A stretch of 33,469 nt of DNA from Candidatus Woesearchaeota archaeon (GTDB lineage: Archaea; Nanobdellota; Nanobdellia; Woesearchaeales; UBA10216): positions 1-33,469 of the forward strand of contig JACPBY010000009.1 in the NCBI GenBank assembly GCA_016180065.1, written 5' to 3'. Shown here one piece after another: positions 13,047-21,535 of the stretch. A program made the translations under genes and the position numbers. Each line of letters starts with the position of its first letter. Within the stretch, counting starts at the first letter, position 1. The notes beneath the pieces are model-generated. The model was not told the origin of the DNA, searched no databases, and worked only from the letters and a program-made list of their open reading frames with translations.

Positions 13047-13949
13047 ATGAAGCGCTCCCTTATGGACGATGTCAGCGTGTTGCTGCTCAGGCACGGCTAC
13101 ACTGTCAAAACCCTTACAGGCAGCAGCTTTGACATGGTTGCCCGGAAAGACGCCAGGGTGCTTCTTGTCAAGGTGCTTGAGGATGCCAATAGCATAAGTG
13201 ATGAGTACGCTGCCTCAATGAAGAGCCTAAGCAGCTGCATTGGCGCATCTCCGGTAATCGTAGCTGAAAAGGCAGGGCATGCACTTGAGGAAGGGGTCGT
13301 TTACTTGAGGTCCGGAGTTTATACCTGTAACCACAGCACATTCGGCAGCTGCCTTGAGAACCAGTTTCCGATAGTGATAAGCACCAAGGCAGGCTTCACT
13401 GCCTCGGTTATTGGGGAAAAGCTCAGGAAGCAGCGGGAGGAGAGGGGATATTCCCTTGGCATCATTGCAAGAAAGGTTGGCGTTTCAAAGCGCATGATTG
13501 CAAAGTATGAGTCAAACAAGGCAGACATATCCTTAAGGGGGGCTATTGCGCTTAACCGGCTTTTCGGGGATGGCATATTCAACAAGGTTGATGTTTTCGC
13601 TGTTGCAAATGAAACCGCAAGCAGCAGGCCTTCACTGATTGCGAGGAAGTATGATGAGCTCGGATTCAGGGCAGCAGACACCAAAAAGGCGCCGTTTGAC
13701 GTTGTTGCCAAGCTGGAAAAGGAGCTTATTCTTACAGATGTCAAGGGCAGGTCATTCAGGAAGCCGAACCAGCATCTTGAGTCTATGCAGCAGCTTCTTG
13801 ATGCTGATGCCCTCGTAATTTTTGACAAGGAAATGGAAAGCAGCTATCAGCGAAGGGGCAGGAAAAAGCTCCCTGCGCTGCAAAAAAGGGACTTCATGAA
13901 GATAGAATCAGCAGGTGAACTGATAAAATTCCTGAAGGAGTTTGAGTAG
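13047..13949 (+). CDS. Archaeal HTH-type transcriptional regulator
   Basis: The 300-residue protein has an N-terminal domain (residues 1-115) with an alpha/beta fold (FDMVARKDARVLLVKVLED, PVIVAEKAG), resembling the nuclease-like domain of a conserved archaeal regulator family. An XRE-type HTH follows (about residues 128-180: GEKLRKQREERGYSLGIIARKVGVSKRMIAKYESNKADISL). The C-terminal half repeats the alpha/beta pattern (PFDVVAKLEKELILTDVKG; ADALVIFDKE). This layout is widespread in archaea as a predicted regulator next to core genes; its target is not known. It is divergently transcribed from ABCE1 and could regulate it. Confidence 0.8.
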   Translation: MKRSLMDDVSVLLLRHGYTVKTLTGSSFDMVARKDARVLLVKVLEDANSISDEYAASMKSLSSCIGASPVIVAEKAGHALEEGVVYLRSGVYTCNHSTFGSCLENQFPIVISTKAGFTASVIGEKLRKQREERGYSLGIIARKVGVSKRMIAKYESNKADISLRGAIALNRLFGDGIFNKVDVFAVANETASSRPSLIARKYDELGFRAADTKKAPFDVVAKLEKELILTDVKGRSFRKPNQHLESMQQLLDADALVIFDKEMESSYQRRGRKKLPALQKRDFMKIESAGELIKFLKEFE

Positions 13950-14052
13950 CTTAAATGACTCTGCAGTTTACGCGCCTCTTCACGCCACGCAAAATCCAGC
14001 GATGCAGTGGCCCTGAGAAATATTTATAAAGCTGCGGGGATGATGCGCGGGC

Positions 14053-15912
14053 ATGGCGAAAAAGAACCCTGAAGAAAGTGCGAAGATAGACAAGCTTGTG
14101 CCAGACACTTCTGTAATAATTGAAGGCATGGTCAGCAGGAAAATAAAGTCCGGGGAGCTGATGCCATCCGTAGTCATTATCCACGAAGCAGTCATTGCGG
14201 AGCTTGAGCACCAGGCAAACACGAACAAGACAATCGGCTTCCTTGGGCTTGATGAGATTAAGCGGCTGAAGGACATTTCTGCCGAATCCGGCTTTTCTCT
14301 TGAGTTTGCAGGCCTGAGGCCGCATGCCGCTGAGATAAGGCATGCAAAACTGGGAGAGATTGATGCCCTGATAAGGCAGCTCGCATTTGAAAGCGATGGA
14401 ACCCTGCTCACTGCCGACAGGGTGCAGGCTGAGGTTTCAAAGGCGAAGAACATCCCCACGATTTTTGTCGAGGTTGAGCAGCTCCAGCACGCCATAAGGC
14501 TTGAAGGCTACTTTGATGAAACAACAATGAGCGTGCATCTAAGGGAAAACGTCAACCCAATGGCAAAGAAAGGCATGCCCGGGAATTGGTCTTTCACCAA
14601 GATTGGCGAGAAGCCTCTTTCAAGGGAAGATGTCAAGGAGATGAGCAGGGAGATAATAGAAGAAGCAGGCATAAGGCGCGATGGCTTTGTCGAGATTGAG
14701 CGGACAGGCTCAACCATTGTGCAGCTAGGCCCTTACAGGATTGTAATCACAAGGCCTCCGTTGTCAGACGGCTGGGAAATAACTGCCGTAAGGCCTGTAA
14801 AAAAGCTGGCCCTTGGCGATTACAGCCTCTCAGAAAAGCTCAACAAAAGGATTGCAGAACAGGCAGAGGGAGTGCTTATTGCAGGCAGCCCCGGCATGGG
14901 AAAGTCGACATTTGCCCAAAGCATGGCGGAATATTATGCGGCTAAAGGAAAAATAGTGAAGACGGTCGAAGCGCCTCGGGACCTCATACTGCCAGAGAGC
15001 ATAACCCAGTATGCGATAAGCCACGGCTCACCCCAGGAAATCCATGACATTTTGCTGTTGTCAAGGCCGGACTACACAATCTTTGATGAAATGAGGAATA
15101 CAGCAGACTTCCAGCTCTTCGCTGACTTAAGGCTAGCAGGAATCGGACTAGCAGGGGTTGTGCACGCAACAAACCCCATAGACGCAATCCAACGGTTTGT
15201 TGGCAGGATTGAGCTTGGGGTTATTCCGCAGATAATTGATACAGTCATTTTCATAAAGAACGGCTTTGTCGGGAAAGTATTAAGCCTGAACATGACTGTG
15301 AAAGTCCCTGAGGGCATGACTGAAGCGGATTTGGCAAGGCCGGTTGTTGTCGTAAATGACTTTGAGACCGGAAGGCTTGAGTACGAGCTTTACAGCTATG
15401 GCGAGGAAACAGTGGTTATCCCTGTAAAAGGCCTGAGCAAGAGCCCCATCCAGAAGTTTGCGGCAGCTGCTTTGGAGACAAAAATAAGGGAGTATGCCAG
15501 CAGCGCAAAGGTTGAAATGGTTTCGGACAGCAAATGCATTGTTTTTGTTCCAGAGAAGGAAATTGCCAGGCTGATTGGCAAGGAAGGAAAGACTATCTCA
15601 GCCATTGAGGACAAGCTTGGGGTTTCCATTGACGTGCAGCCCTTAAGCGCGAAGATGGCAGCGGCTGCTGAAGGCGGAGATGAGTCGGGCATAGCGTTTG
15701 ACGCCCAGATAGGCAAGAAGCACGTCGCCTTTTCAGTTGACAGCATGTTCGCGAACAAGAACGTGAAAATCTACGTTGACGAGGACTACATCCTGACAGC
15801 CAATGTCGGCAAGGACGGCGTCTTCAAAATCTCAAGGAAGAACAAGATAGGCAAGGTGATTGCGGATGCTGTCAGCTCAGGCTCGGGGCTGAAGGTTACG
15901 GTTGCAGGATGA
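14053..15912 (+). CDS. PINA-type ATPase (PIN, RecA-like ATPase, KH)
   Basis: The 619-residue protein contains three domains. The PIN domain (about residues 10-150) has VPDTSVIIEG, an EIDALIRQ helix and LLTADRVQA. A VirB11/PilT-like hexameric ATPase (about residues 230-450) has Walker A AGSPGMGKST and Walker B-like DYTIFDEMR. A C-terminal KH domain (about residues 500-540) carries the GxxG loop in RLIGKEGKTI. This architecture is that of archaeal PINA, described in Sulfolobus as a hexameric ATPase/helicase that acts on Holliday junctions. A strong TATA box (ATATTTATAAA, about 14022-14032) sits 25 bases before the ATG, so the message is probably leaderless. It is monocistronic. Confidence 0.92.
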   Translation: MAKKNPEESAKIDKLVPDTSVIIEGMVSRKIKSGELMPSVVIIHEAVIAELEHQANTNKTIGFLGLDEIKRLKDISAESGFSLEFAGLRPHAAEIRHAKLGEIDALIRQLAFESDGTLLTADRVQAEVSKAKNIPTIFVEVEQLQHAIRLEGYFDETTMSVHLRENVNPMAKKGMPGNWSFTKIGEKPLSREDVKEMSREIIEEAGIRRDGFVEIERTGSTIVQLGPYRIVITRPPLSDGWEITAVRPVKKLALGDYSLSEKLNKRIAEQAEGVLIAGSPGMGKSTFAQSMAEYYAAKGKIVKTVEAPRDLILPESITQYAISHGSPQEIHDILLLSRPDYTIFDEMRNTADFQLFADLRLAGIGLAGVVHATNPIDAIQRFVGRIELGVIPQIIDTVIFIKNGFVGKVLSLNMTVKVPEGMTEADLARPVVVVNDFETGRLEYELYSYGEETVVIPVKGLSKSPIQKFAAAALETKIREYASSAKVEMVSDSKCIVFVPEKEIARLIGKEGKTISAIEDKLGVSIDVQPLSAKMAAAAEGGDESGIAFDAQIGKKHVAFSVDSMFANKNVKIYVDEDYILTANVGKDGVFKISRKNKIGKVIADAVSSGSGLKVTVAG

Positions 15913-15932
15913 ATTTCAGGCAGAGCCGTAAG

Positions 15933-16250
15933 TTACGGTGTTAAGACCAGTTTTCTGCCTTCAATTCTCCACTCAAGCTCCTGCCCTTCTTTGAATTTTT
16001 CAGCTTCCATAATCGGCTGCGGCACGGTTACAACATTGCTTTTGCCAACGCGCCTTAGCTTCACCGTCAATAGATTTCTCTTTCTGGCTTTCTCTATCTC
16101 AAGTGCCATTTGCGCGTCTGCCGGATTTAAGATTTCCTCTCCGCACTTCAGGCAGATCCATCCTCTTACTTCTATGCTTTTCCATTCAGCGGTTATTTTT
16201 TTCATATCGCCGCCGCATTCACATTTCAGCTTTAGGTTTTCAAATTCCAT
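15933..16250 (-). CDS. Antitoxin: zinc ribbon plus AbrB-like domain (second pair)
   Basis: The 105-residue protein has the same plan as 1738-2040: a four-Cys ribbon (CECGG and CLKCG) then an AbrB-like C-terminus (LTVKLRRVGKSNVVTVPQPIM, ending EWRIEGRKLVLT). I prefer the ATG at 16250 over that at 16256 because AGGGGGATGA is spaced properly only for the former. It overlaps the toxin end by 11 bases and should act as antitoxin and autorepressor. The two antitoxins are clearly different in sequence, so the pairs are not a recent duplication. Confidence 0.72.
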   Translation of the reverse strand: MEFENLKLKCECGGDMKKITAEWKSIEVRGWICLKCGEEILNPADAQMALEIEKARKRNLLTVKLRRVGKSNVVTVPQPIMEAEKFKEGQELEWRIEGRKLVLTP

Positions 16251-16533
16251 TTTCATCCCCCTTATGCTTTATTAGCTTTTTAAATTTCTTGCTTAGCGTG
16301 AACTTACCAGCATGTATAAGCTTGTAGTAATTTCCCAAATCAACCACTACAACATTGACTATCTTGTTTCCTCTCCTGATGCCCCGCTCAGTGATGCTTT
16401 CTTTCCTTTTTCTTACCTCAAATCCTTTTTCCAAAATTTCAGGAATTTCATATAAGTTTAGCCCAATCTCGCTTAATTCGTTCAGTGCTGTCTTTGTTGG
16501 GATGACTGGTTTTCCGTTGTATGCGAAGCCCAT
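16240..16533 (-). CDS. Toxin-like partner of the second zinc-ribbon/AbrB pair
   Basis: The product has 97 residues from the ATG at 16533; an in-frame TTG at 16548 is less likely. It has an N-terminal helix (TKTALNELSEIGLNLYEIPEIL), a basic segment (GFEVRKRKESITERGIRRGN) and beta strands (KIVNVVVVDLGNYYKLIHAGKF), followed by a Lys-rich tail. This is the DUF4258-like toxin shape found before zinc-ribbon/AbrB antitoxins, although sequence similarity to 2037-2273 is low. The likely activity is RNA cleavage or translation block. It is transcribed from a TATA box near 16580 with a palindromic operator. Confidence 0.62.
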   Translation of the reverse strand: MGFAYNGKPVIPTKTALNELSEIGLNLYEIPEILEKGFEVRKRKESITERGIRRGNKIVNVVVVDLGNYYKLIHAGKFTLSKKFKKLIKHKGDENGI

Positions 16534-16558
16534 CGATGCCACCAACAAGATATATTCA

Positions 16559-16572
16559 GAAGATATATCTTC
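16559..16572. promoter_or_regulatory. 14-bp palindromic operator of the second TA pair
   Basis: GAAGATATATCTTC is a perfect palindrome between the minus-strand TATA-like box (about 16576-16586) and the toxin start. It shares the half-site AAGATAT and the position with the operator at 2287-2300. Confidence 0.6.
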
Positions 16573-16696
16573 AGCATATATAAATATTCCTGCTGCGTGT
16601 AAGCATTCAGGCAGAGCCAGTCAGTTTTTGTTATTTCTTTACAGTAACAAAAAATAGAAAGGTTTATAAATAAGGCGTGTTGCTGCTGAACAAATC

Positions 16697-18298
16697 ATGG
16701 TACAACCCGATGCCATAGCACCGGCAAAGACACCCGCAGGGCTGGCAACACTAATCCGCCCGCGATTCAATATTCCCCCTCTTGAGCAGCTTGCCATAAG
16801 CAAAGATGGCACGCCTTTCTTCACACAAACTACCAACAGGCTGCAAATGCAGAACCAGCTTACATTATATGCAATGCTGCAGGAAGCAGTCGAACAGGGA
16901 TTGGCGAAGTTACCCGAGCGTGGCCCTGTCGTGGATGCTGGTTGCGGAAGGGGGGCTTTCTTCGCACTGCATGAGCATTTGCCCGGCCTTGACAGACGTA
17001 AGCCGATTATAGGAATAGATAAAGACAAAGAAAGTGTTGAGACTGCCCGGGCAGTTATAGCTGCTCTTGATGACAGCTATTTCAGGAGAACCAAAGCGCA
17101 CCTCAGGCATAAGGTCCTTGACCCGCTTGACCTGACAAAAATGAATCCCATGAATGTTTTTATGCACGGTGAAGGACACCCGGGCCTTAAAGACATAACC
17201 ATGGTTTGGTTTAATTCCGCTTTTCACTGGATAAGAGACCCTCTTCTTAAATGGCAGGTGGCAAGCATGTTTCATGGAATGCTTCAGGAAAACGGCGTCT
17301 TTTGCGTAAGCCTGTCCTCAATGGGAACTGCCGAACAGTTTCTTAGGGCATACAACACTGTTGTGAAGGGCCTGGGAACATTTAGCGCGTCAAACATCAA
17401 GGGCTATAACCCTTATGTGTTTAAGGAAGACCCTGTAGGCAGCATGAACTCCCATTATATCGAGAAACTGATTGAAAGCGCAGGTTTCAGGCCGGTTGCG
17501 CTTGTAGAACTCCCTGAATCAGTGCCATACAATAACCCTTTGCTGTATTCGGCTGCTGTTATGGCGTACGGGTTCGGGGATTTTACCGCTTCACTGGACA
17601 AAAGAGGTTGGACAGTGCCAGAACTTAAGCAGGGACTATGGAAGGACATTGAAGCCGAGTTTGTAAATGAGCTTATTACTGCTGGTGAATGGGGGAAGGA
17701 CTGGGAGAAACATGGCAGGCAGTATAGCTACCATCAGCATAACATATACAGCGTTTTTGTAAAAGTCCCTATTCACGCAACAATCTCGGTTCCAAAAGGT
17801 GCAGGGGAAAAAAGGGGCAATACAGGAGATGAGAAAAAGCCTAAGCCGCTGCCTGCACTTGATGAACTTCTTGATGAGGCATTTGTAGTTAAATTTGGCA
17901 ACGCTACTGTTGAGAGACTTGCACAAAGCCATAGGAAAGTTCACAACAGAAACCTGGAGTTCAGCCTTGCGGGAGACCCGAATGAATTAATCCCTTACAA
18001 AACAGAAGTGAATGTACGGGCAATTATCGGGGCGCTAATCAACTATGCAGCTGGGGCTTGGGATAACAGAGAACTGAAACCGGAAGCGCGGATTGCTTAT
18101 CAGGTGGAAAATGATGCTCTCAAATTAACAATGAAAGTTAGAACGTTAGAAACCACGCAGTTAGAAGAGCATTTTGGGATGGGCCTTAGAAAGCAGGTAA
18201 AAGATAACGACGTAAAGATTACACTGTACGATGACCGGGCACTCCAAACAAAGACTTATGAGATTCTCGTGCCCCTAAAGAGAAATGCAGCTAGCTGA
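16697..18298 (+). CDS. SAM methyltransferase with a C-terminal ATPase-like domain
   Basis: The 533-residue protein starts below a TATA box (GTTTATAAAT, about 16662-16671). Residues about 70-290 are a class I methyltransferase: motif I VVDAGCGRGAFF, motif II IIGIDKDKES, then WFNSAFHWIRD, a pattern of small-molecule methyltransferases. After a linker (about residues 360-390) comes a second domain of about 140 residues. Its NVRAIIGALINYAAGAW segment resembles the N-box of GHKL/histidine-kinase ATPases, followed by strands (ARIAYQVENDALKLTMKV; VKITLYDDRALQTKTYEILV). G-boxes are not obvious, apart from a possible FGMGL, so ATP binding is uncertain. I know of no named protein with this fusion. It converges on the histidine kinase gene 167 bases away. 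Confidence 0.65.
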   Translation: MVQPDAIAPAKTPAGLATLIRPRFNIPPLEQLAISKDGTPFFTQTTNRLQMQNQLTLYAMLQEAVEQGLAKLPERGPVVDAGCGRGAFFALHEHLPGLDRRKPIIGIDKDKESVETARAVIAALDDSYFRRTKAHLRHKVLDPLDLTKMNPMNVFMHGEGHPGLKDITMVWFNSAFHWIRDPLLKWQVASMFHGMLQENGVFCVSLSSMGTAEQFLRAYNTVVKGLGTFSASNIKGYNPYVFKEDPVGSMNSHYIEKLIESAGFRPVALVELPESVPYNNPLLYSAAVMAYGFGDFTASLDKRGWTVPELKQGLWKDIEAEFVNELITAGEWGKDWEKHGRQYSYHQHNIYSVFVKVPIHATISVPKGAGEKRGNTGDEKKPKPLPALDELLDEAFVVKFGNATVERLAQSHRKVHNRNLEFSLAGDPNELIPYKTEVNVRAIIGALINYAAGAWDNRELKPEARIAYQVENDALKLTMKVRTLETTQLEEHFGMGLRKQVKDNDVKITLYDDRALQTKTYEILVPLKRNAAS

Positions 18299-18311
18299 GC
18301 ATTCTATACTC

Positions 18312-18436
18312 ACGGGCAAATATAGACAACTTTGATTATCTATCAAAACTTGTCAAAGTTGTCTAAGAGGACTTTGAACAAAAGTCAAATATGAAGGTTA
18401 TTCAAAGCCCTCTATAATTAAGCAATTGTTGCCCGT
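18312..18436. ncRNA. Structured three-way-junction element
   Basis: An outer stem ACGGGCAA (18312-18319) with TTGCCCGT (18429-18436) encloses two strong hairpins. Hairpin 1 is at least 12 bp (18323-18335 with 18353-18365, including AGACAACTTTG). Hairpin 2 is AGAGG, one mismatch, CTTTGAA (18366-18378) with TTCAAAG, C, CCTCT (18401-18413). The arms share the word ACTTTGA. It fills most of the gap between two convergent genes. It may be a small RNA, a bidirectional 3'-end structure or a DNA-level repeat. No protein reading is evident. Confidence 0.5.
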
Positions 18437-18444
18437 TCGTAATA

Positions 18445-18487
18445 AGTAAAGGCAATAATTTATGCTCAATTATTTGTTGCCTTTACT
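18445..18487 (-). terminator. Long hairpin at the histidine-kinase stop codon
   Basis: AGTAAAGGCAA (18445-18455) pairs with TTGCCTTTACT (18477-18487), and the loop contains AATAATT/AATTATT words. The stem includes the last codons and the stop of the kinase gene (minus strand), so it probably ends or protects that message. Confidence 0.55.
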
Positions 18488-20235
18488 ATAGCCACCGTAA
18501 ACGCAAACGTGCTCCCCTTCCCAAGCTCTGACTTCACCCAGATTCTGCCGCCGTGGGCTTCTACTATGGCTTTTGTTATTGCCAGGCCAAGGCCTGTGCC
18601 TCCGGCTTCCCTGCTTGCTTCCATGTTGACCTGGCTGAATTTTTCAAACAGCAGCTTCTGGTTTTCCTGAGAAATTCCGATTCCGGTATCGGAAACCGAG
18701 ATTTGCACGGATTTGGGCAGCACCGCAGCTTCGATTTTTATGCCGCCTTTTTTGGTGAACTTCAGCGCGTTGCTTACAAGGTTGGCCATTACCTGCCTTA
18801 TCTTGTCCTCGTCTGCCTTTATGACCGGTATTTTTTCCGGCAGCAGCAGGGAGAAGGAAAGCCGCTTGGCTTTGCATTCCCGCCCAACCTCCCTTGAGTA
18901 TTTCCTGAGGAAAGGTTCGATGCCAAATGGCTTGAACAGGTAAACCATTTTTTTGGCTTCAATCTTCTGAATGTCAAGGAGGTCCTTGAGCAGCCTGTAG
19001 AGCCTCATGCTTTCGCCATGGGCTATCTGCAGGAACTCCTTTTGCTTTTCATTCACAGGGCCGCACTGGGCGTCCTTTACAAGGTCTATGTAGCCGATTA
19101 TGCTGGTCATCGGCGTCCTGAGTTCGTGGGAGACTATTGACACGAAATCGCTCTTTGCCTTGTTCAGGCGCTGCAGCTCCTCGTTTGCGCTTTTCAGCTC
19201 GCTTGTTGCCTCTTCCACCTTTGCCTTCAGAACCTCGCTGAAGCCCTCTATCTTGGCATACAGCTCGGCGTTCCTTATCGCGATTGCCGCCTGTTCTGCA
19301 AGCGCTGAGACAAACAGCATGTCCTCTTGGTCAAAGGAGTTGAAGCTGTTGCTTTCAACGTTGTAAACGCCTATTACCTCTTTCCCGTACTTTATCGGCA
19401 CCGCCATCTCTGACTTTGTCCTTGGTGACTGGTTGATGTAGAACCCGCATTTTGAAATGTCATTTATAACCAGAGGCTCTCCTGTTTCCGCAACCCTGCC
19501 GCAGATGCCCTCACCGATGTCTGCAGTGTAGCTTACGATTTCCTCATGGGTAAATCCCACACCTGCCCTGGCATAGAGCCTGCCGTTCTTTATGAGAAGT
19601 ATGGCAATGGAGTCGTAGTGCAGTTCCTTGGCGCTCACTTTGAGGAGGGTGTTAAGGACATTGTCAAGCTGCAGGCTGGAATTGATTGCTTTTGCCGACT
19701 CGTTGAGGTTTGTCAGCCTCTTGACCGTGTCTGCATATGACTTGTGAAGGTTTGCGTTTTTAATCGCTACAGCAGTTTGGTTCGCCAGCGCACTCAGCAA
19801 CTTCAAGTCCTTATCATCAAAGGCGTCAAGCTTTGTGCTTTCAAGGTTGAATATTCCTATGGTCTTGCCATCTGTTTTTACAGGAACGCAAAGCTCTGAC
19901 AGCATCTTGGGCCTTATCCCAATGTACCTTTTGTCTTTCCTAACATCGCGGATTAAGAGAGGCCTGCCTGTGGCTGCTACTGCGCCTGTTATTCCTTCCC
20001 CTATCCGGATGAAGTAATTCTTATCACCCCACCTTGGATGGTTGAGCGCGCCTTTGAGGACAAGCTTGTTCCCATCTACTGCAAGAAAAGTGAAGTCTTT
20101 GAACTTGAAATGCTTTGTGACTATTACCAGTATGTTCCTGATGATTGTGTCTGTGTCAAGGCTGGAATTTATTGCCTTCCCTGTTTCGTATAACAGGCCG
20201 AAGACATCATCTGCTTTGGTTTTTGAAGACACCAT
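18466..20235 (-). CDS. Soluble sensor histidine kinase with two GAF domains
   Basis: The 589-residue cytoplasmic kinase has no membrane segment. GAF 1 spans about residues 10-165 and GAF 2 about 175-325; both contain the IGEGI(T/C)G motif and end AVAIKNANL and AAIAIRNAEL, so they are internal duplicates. A coiled coil (about 330-362) leads to HisKA with SHELRTPM (phospho-accepting H370). A HATPase domain has NLVSNALKF (N box), DTGIGI (G1) and GGTGLGLAI (G2). GAF domains sense small ligands or redox signals; the ligand is unknown. A TATA box near 20259 suggests a leaderless start. The receiver protein at 21112-21480 is the obvious phosphate acceptor. Confidence 0.92.
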   Translation of the reverse strand: MVSSKTKADDVFGLLYETGKAINSSLDTDTIIRNILVIVTKHFKFKDFTFLAVDGNKLVLKGALNHPRWGDKNYFIRIGEGITGAVAATGRPLLIRDVRKDKRYIGIRPKMLSELCVPVKTDGKTIGIFNLESTKLDAFDDKDLKLLSALANQTAVAIKNANLHKSYADTVKRLTNLNESAKAINSSLQLDNVLNTLLKVSAKELHYDSIAILLIKNGRLYARAGVGFTHEEIVSYTADIGEGICGRVAETGEPLVINDISKCGFYINQSPRTKSEMAVPIKYGKEVIGVYNVESNSFNSFDQEDMLFVSALAEQAAIAIRNAELYAKIEGFSEVLKAKVEEATSELKSANEELQRLNKAKSDFVSIVSHELRTPMTSIIGYIDLVKDAQCGPVNEKQKEFLQIAHGESMRLYRLLKDLLDIQKIEAKKMVYLFKPFGIEPFLRKYSREVGRECKAKRLSFSLLLPEKIPVIKADEDKIRQVMANLVSNALKFTKKGGIKIEAAVLPKSVQISVSDTGIGISQENQKLLFEKFSQVNMEASREAGGTGLGLAITKAIVEAHGGRIWVKSELGKGSTFAFTVAIVKATNN

Positions 20236-20280
20236 GAAACTGCGGTGAGGAACGGCATATAAAAGCCTTTTGACAGCTAG

Positions 20281-21063
20281 CTAGCCTTCAATAAACTCTG
20301 CAAGCCTGGCATAGAATTCATTTGGGTTGTCTGCCATGACGAAATGGCCGCTTTTTGGGATTTTGATTAGCGGTATTCTTCCAAGCTTGTGCAACGCGCT
20401 TATTCTGGAATCTTCCCCATAAACGTAGGCTTTCCTTGCGGCAAGGCTCCTGAACCTTTCCAGCAATTGCCCGCTGTCAGACCACTCAACCAACGACCTT
20501 GCGGACTGGTAAAACGCGAGCGGATCTGATTTTCCAATCTGCGAAGACCAGAGCTGGTTGCCTTTGCCGGGCAGCTTGGCAATTTCGCCTTTTAACTGGC
20601 TGATAAGCAGGGTTTTAAAATTTTCAAATGGCACGCTTGCAATTCTCCTGCTGATGAATCCACAATCCTCCCCAGTAAGGTTGCCTTCCACATTCACAAA
20701 TGAAGCAAGGGTTCCCTGTATCTTTTCAGCGAGAAGCAGACCGACAGCAGCGCCCATGCTGTGTGCCACGATATGAATTCTCGTTGGCTTTAAGCCGCCA
20801 AGAAGCAGCCTGCAGGCTTCTGCTTGGCCTTCCATGGAGTAAGAAAAATCCTGCGGCTTTGAGGATCTTCCGAACCCAACCAGGTCAATTGAGAGCAGCG
20901 AAAACCCGCCAAATTGCGGGAAGCTGAACGCGTCATCAAAAAATTCCTTGTTACAGCCCAATCCATGAATAAACAGAATCAGCTCCTGCCCGGGTTTCCT
21001 GTATCTGGCGGATATCTCCAGGCTGTGCCCCCGATATTCAACCGAAAAATCTTCTGAAGCCAT
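20281..21063 (-). CDS. Alpha/beta-fold hydrolase
   Basis: The 260-residue enzyme has the alpha/beta hydrolase signature: FIHGLGCNKEFFDDAF (oxyanion hole region), LVGFGRSSKP, and the nucleophile elbow VAHSMGAA with S102. The catalytic His lies in IPKSGHFVMADNPNEF, and an acidic residue is expected before it (DSRISALHKLGRIPLI). It probably hydrolyses an ester or similar bond; the substrate cannot be inferred. A TATA box (AATTTATAAGC on the plus strand near 21086) lies 23 bases upstream, so it has its own leaderless promoter, between the kinase and receiver genes on the same strand. Confidence 0.85.
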   Translation of the reverse strand: MASEDFSVEYRGHSLEISARYRKPGQELILFIHGLGCNKEFFDDAFSFPQFGGFSLLSIDLVGFGRSSKPQDFSYSMEGQAEACRLLLGGLKPTRIHIVAHSMGAAVGLLLAEKIQGTLASFVNVEGNLTGEDCGFISRRIASVPFENFKTLLISQLKGEIAKLPGKGNQLWSSQIGKSDPLAFYQSARSLVEWSDSGQLLERFRSLAARKAYVYGEDSRISALHKLGRIPLIKIPKSGHFVMADNPNEFYARLAEFIEG

Positions 21064-21111
21064 GCGATAGCAACAGTCACTGGCAATTTATAAGCATTAT
21101 GGTAGCTGTTT

Positions 21112-21480
21112 TCACTCAATAATTTCCTCAACCTTCTGCAGAAACTCTTCCCTGTCAAATGGCTTTGTTATGTAGTCCATTGCCCCGGAGTCTATGCCTT
21201 TCATCTTGTCTTCGAACTGCGCCCTGGAGCTCAGCATCAGGATTGGAATACTGCCCATGGCAGGCTCGGCCTTTATCTTCCTTGCTGTCTCAAAACCATC
21301 CATGCCGGGCATCATGACATCAAGCACTATCATGTCAGGCTTTTCCTTCCGTGCCTTTTCAATGCCTTCCCTGCCTGAGGAAGCCTCAACCGCCTCATAG
21401 CCCTTGCTTTCCAGAATGAAGGAAACAAGCTTCAGTATGTTCGGCTCGTCATCAATCACAAGGATTTTCTTTCCAGCCAT
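21112..21480 (-). CDS. CheY-like response-regulator receiver
   Basis: The 122-residue single receiver domain has the acidic pair D10-D11, the phosphorylation site D54 in MIVLDVMMPGMDG, a Ser in MLSSRAQ and the conserved Lys in YITKPFDREEF. There is no output domain, so it acts through protein contacts, presumably after phosphotransfer from the GAF-GAF kinase nearby. The start is supported by GGGGGTG eight bases before the ATG; a TATA box (TCTATATAAAAG, about 21512-21523) lies further upstream. Confidence 0.92.
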   Translation of the reverse strand: MAGKKILVIDDEPNILKLVSFILESKGYEAVEASSGREGIEKARKEKPDMIVLDVMMPGMDGFETARKIKAEPAMGSIPILMLSSRAQFEDKMKGIDSGAMDYITKPFDREEFLQKVEEIIE

Positions 21481-21535
21481 GGCGCTGCACCCCCGATGCA
21501 GTTCCTTCAGCGTAGTCTATATAAAAGCGTTTTGG

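Noticed and set aside
12942..13094. 51-residue N-terminal extension of ABCE1
   Set aside because: It covers the divergent promoter region and the start of the HTH gene; family members begin at the equivalent of the ATG at 12941.
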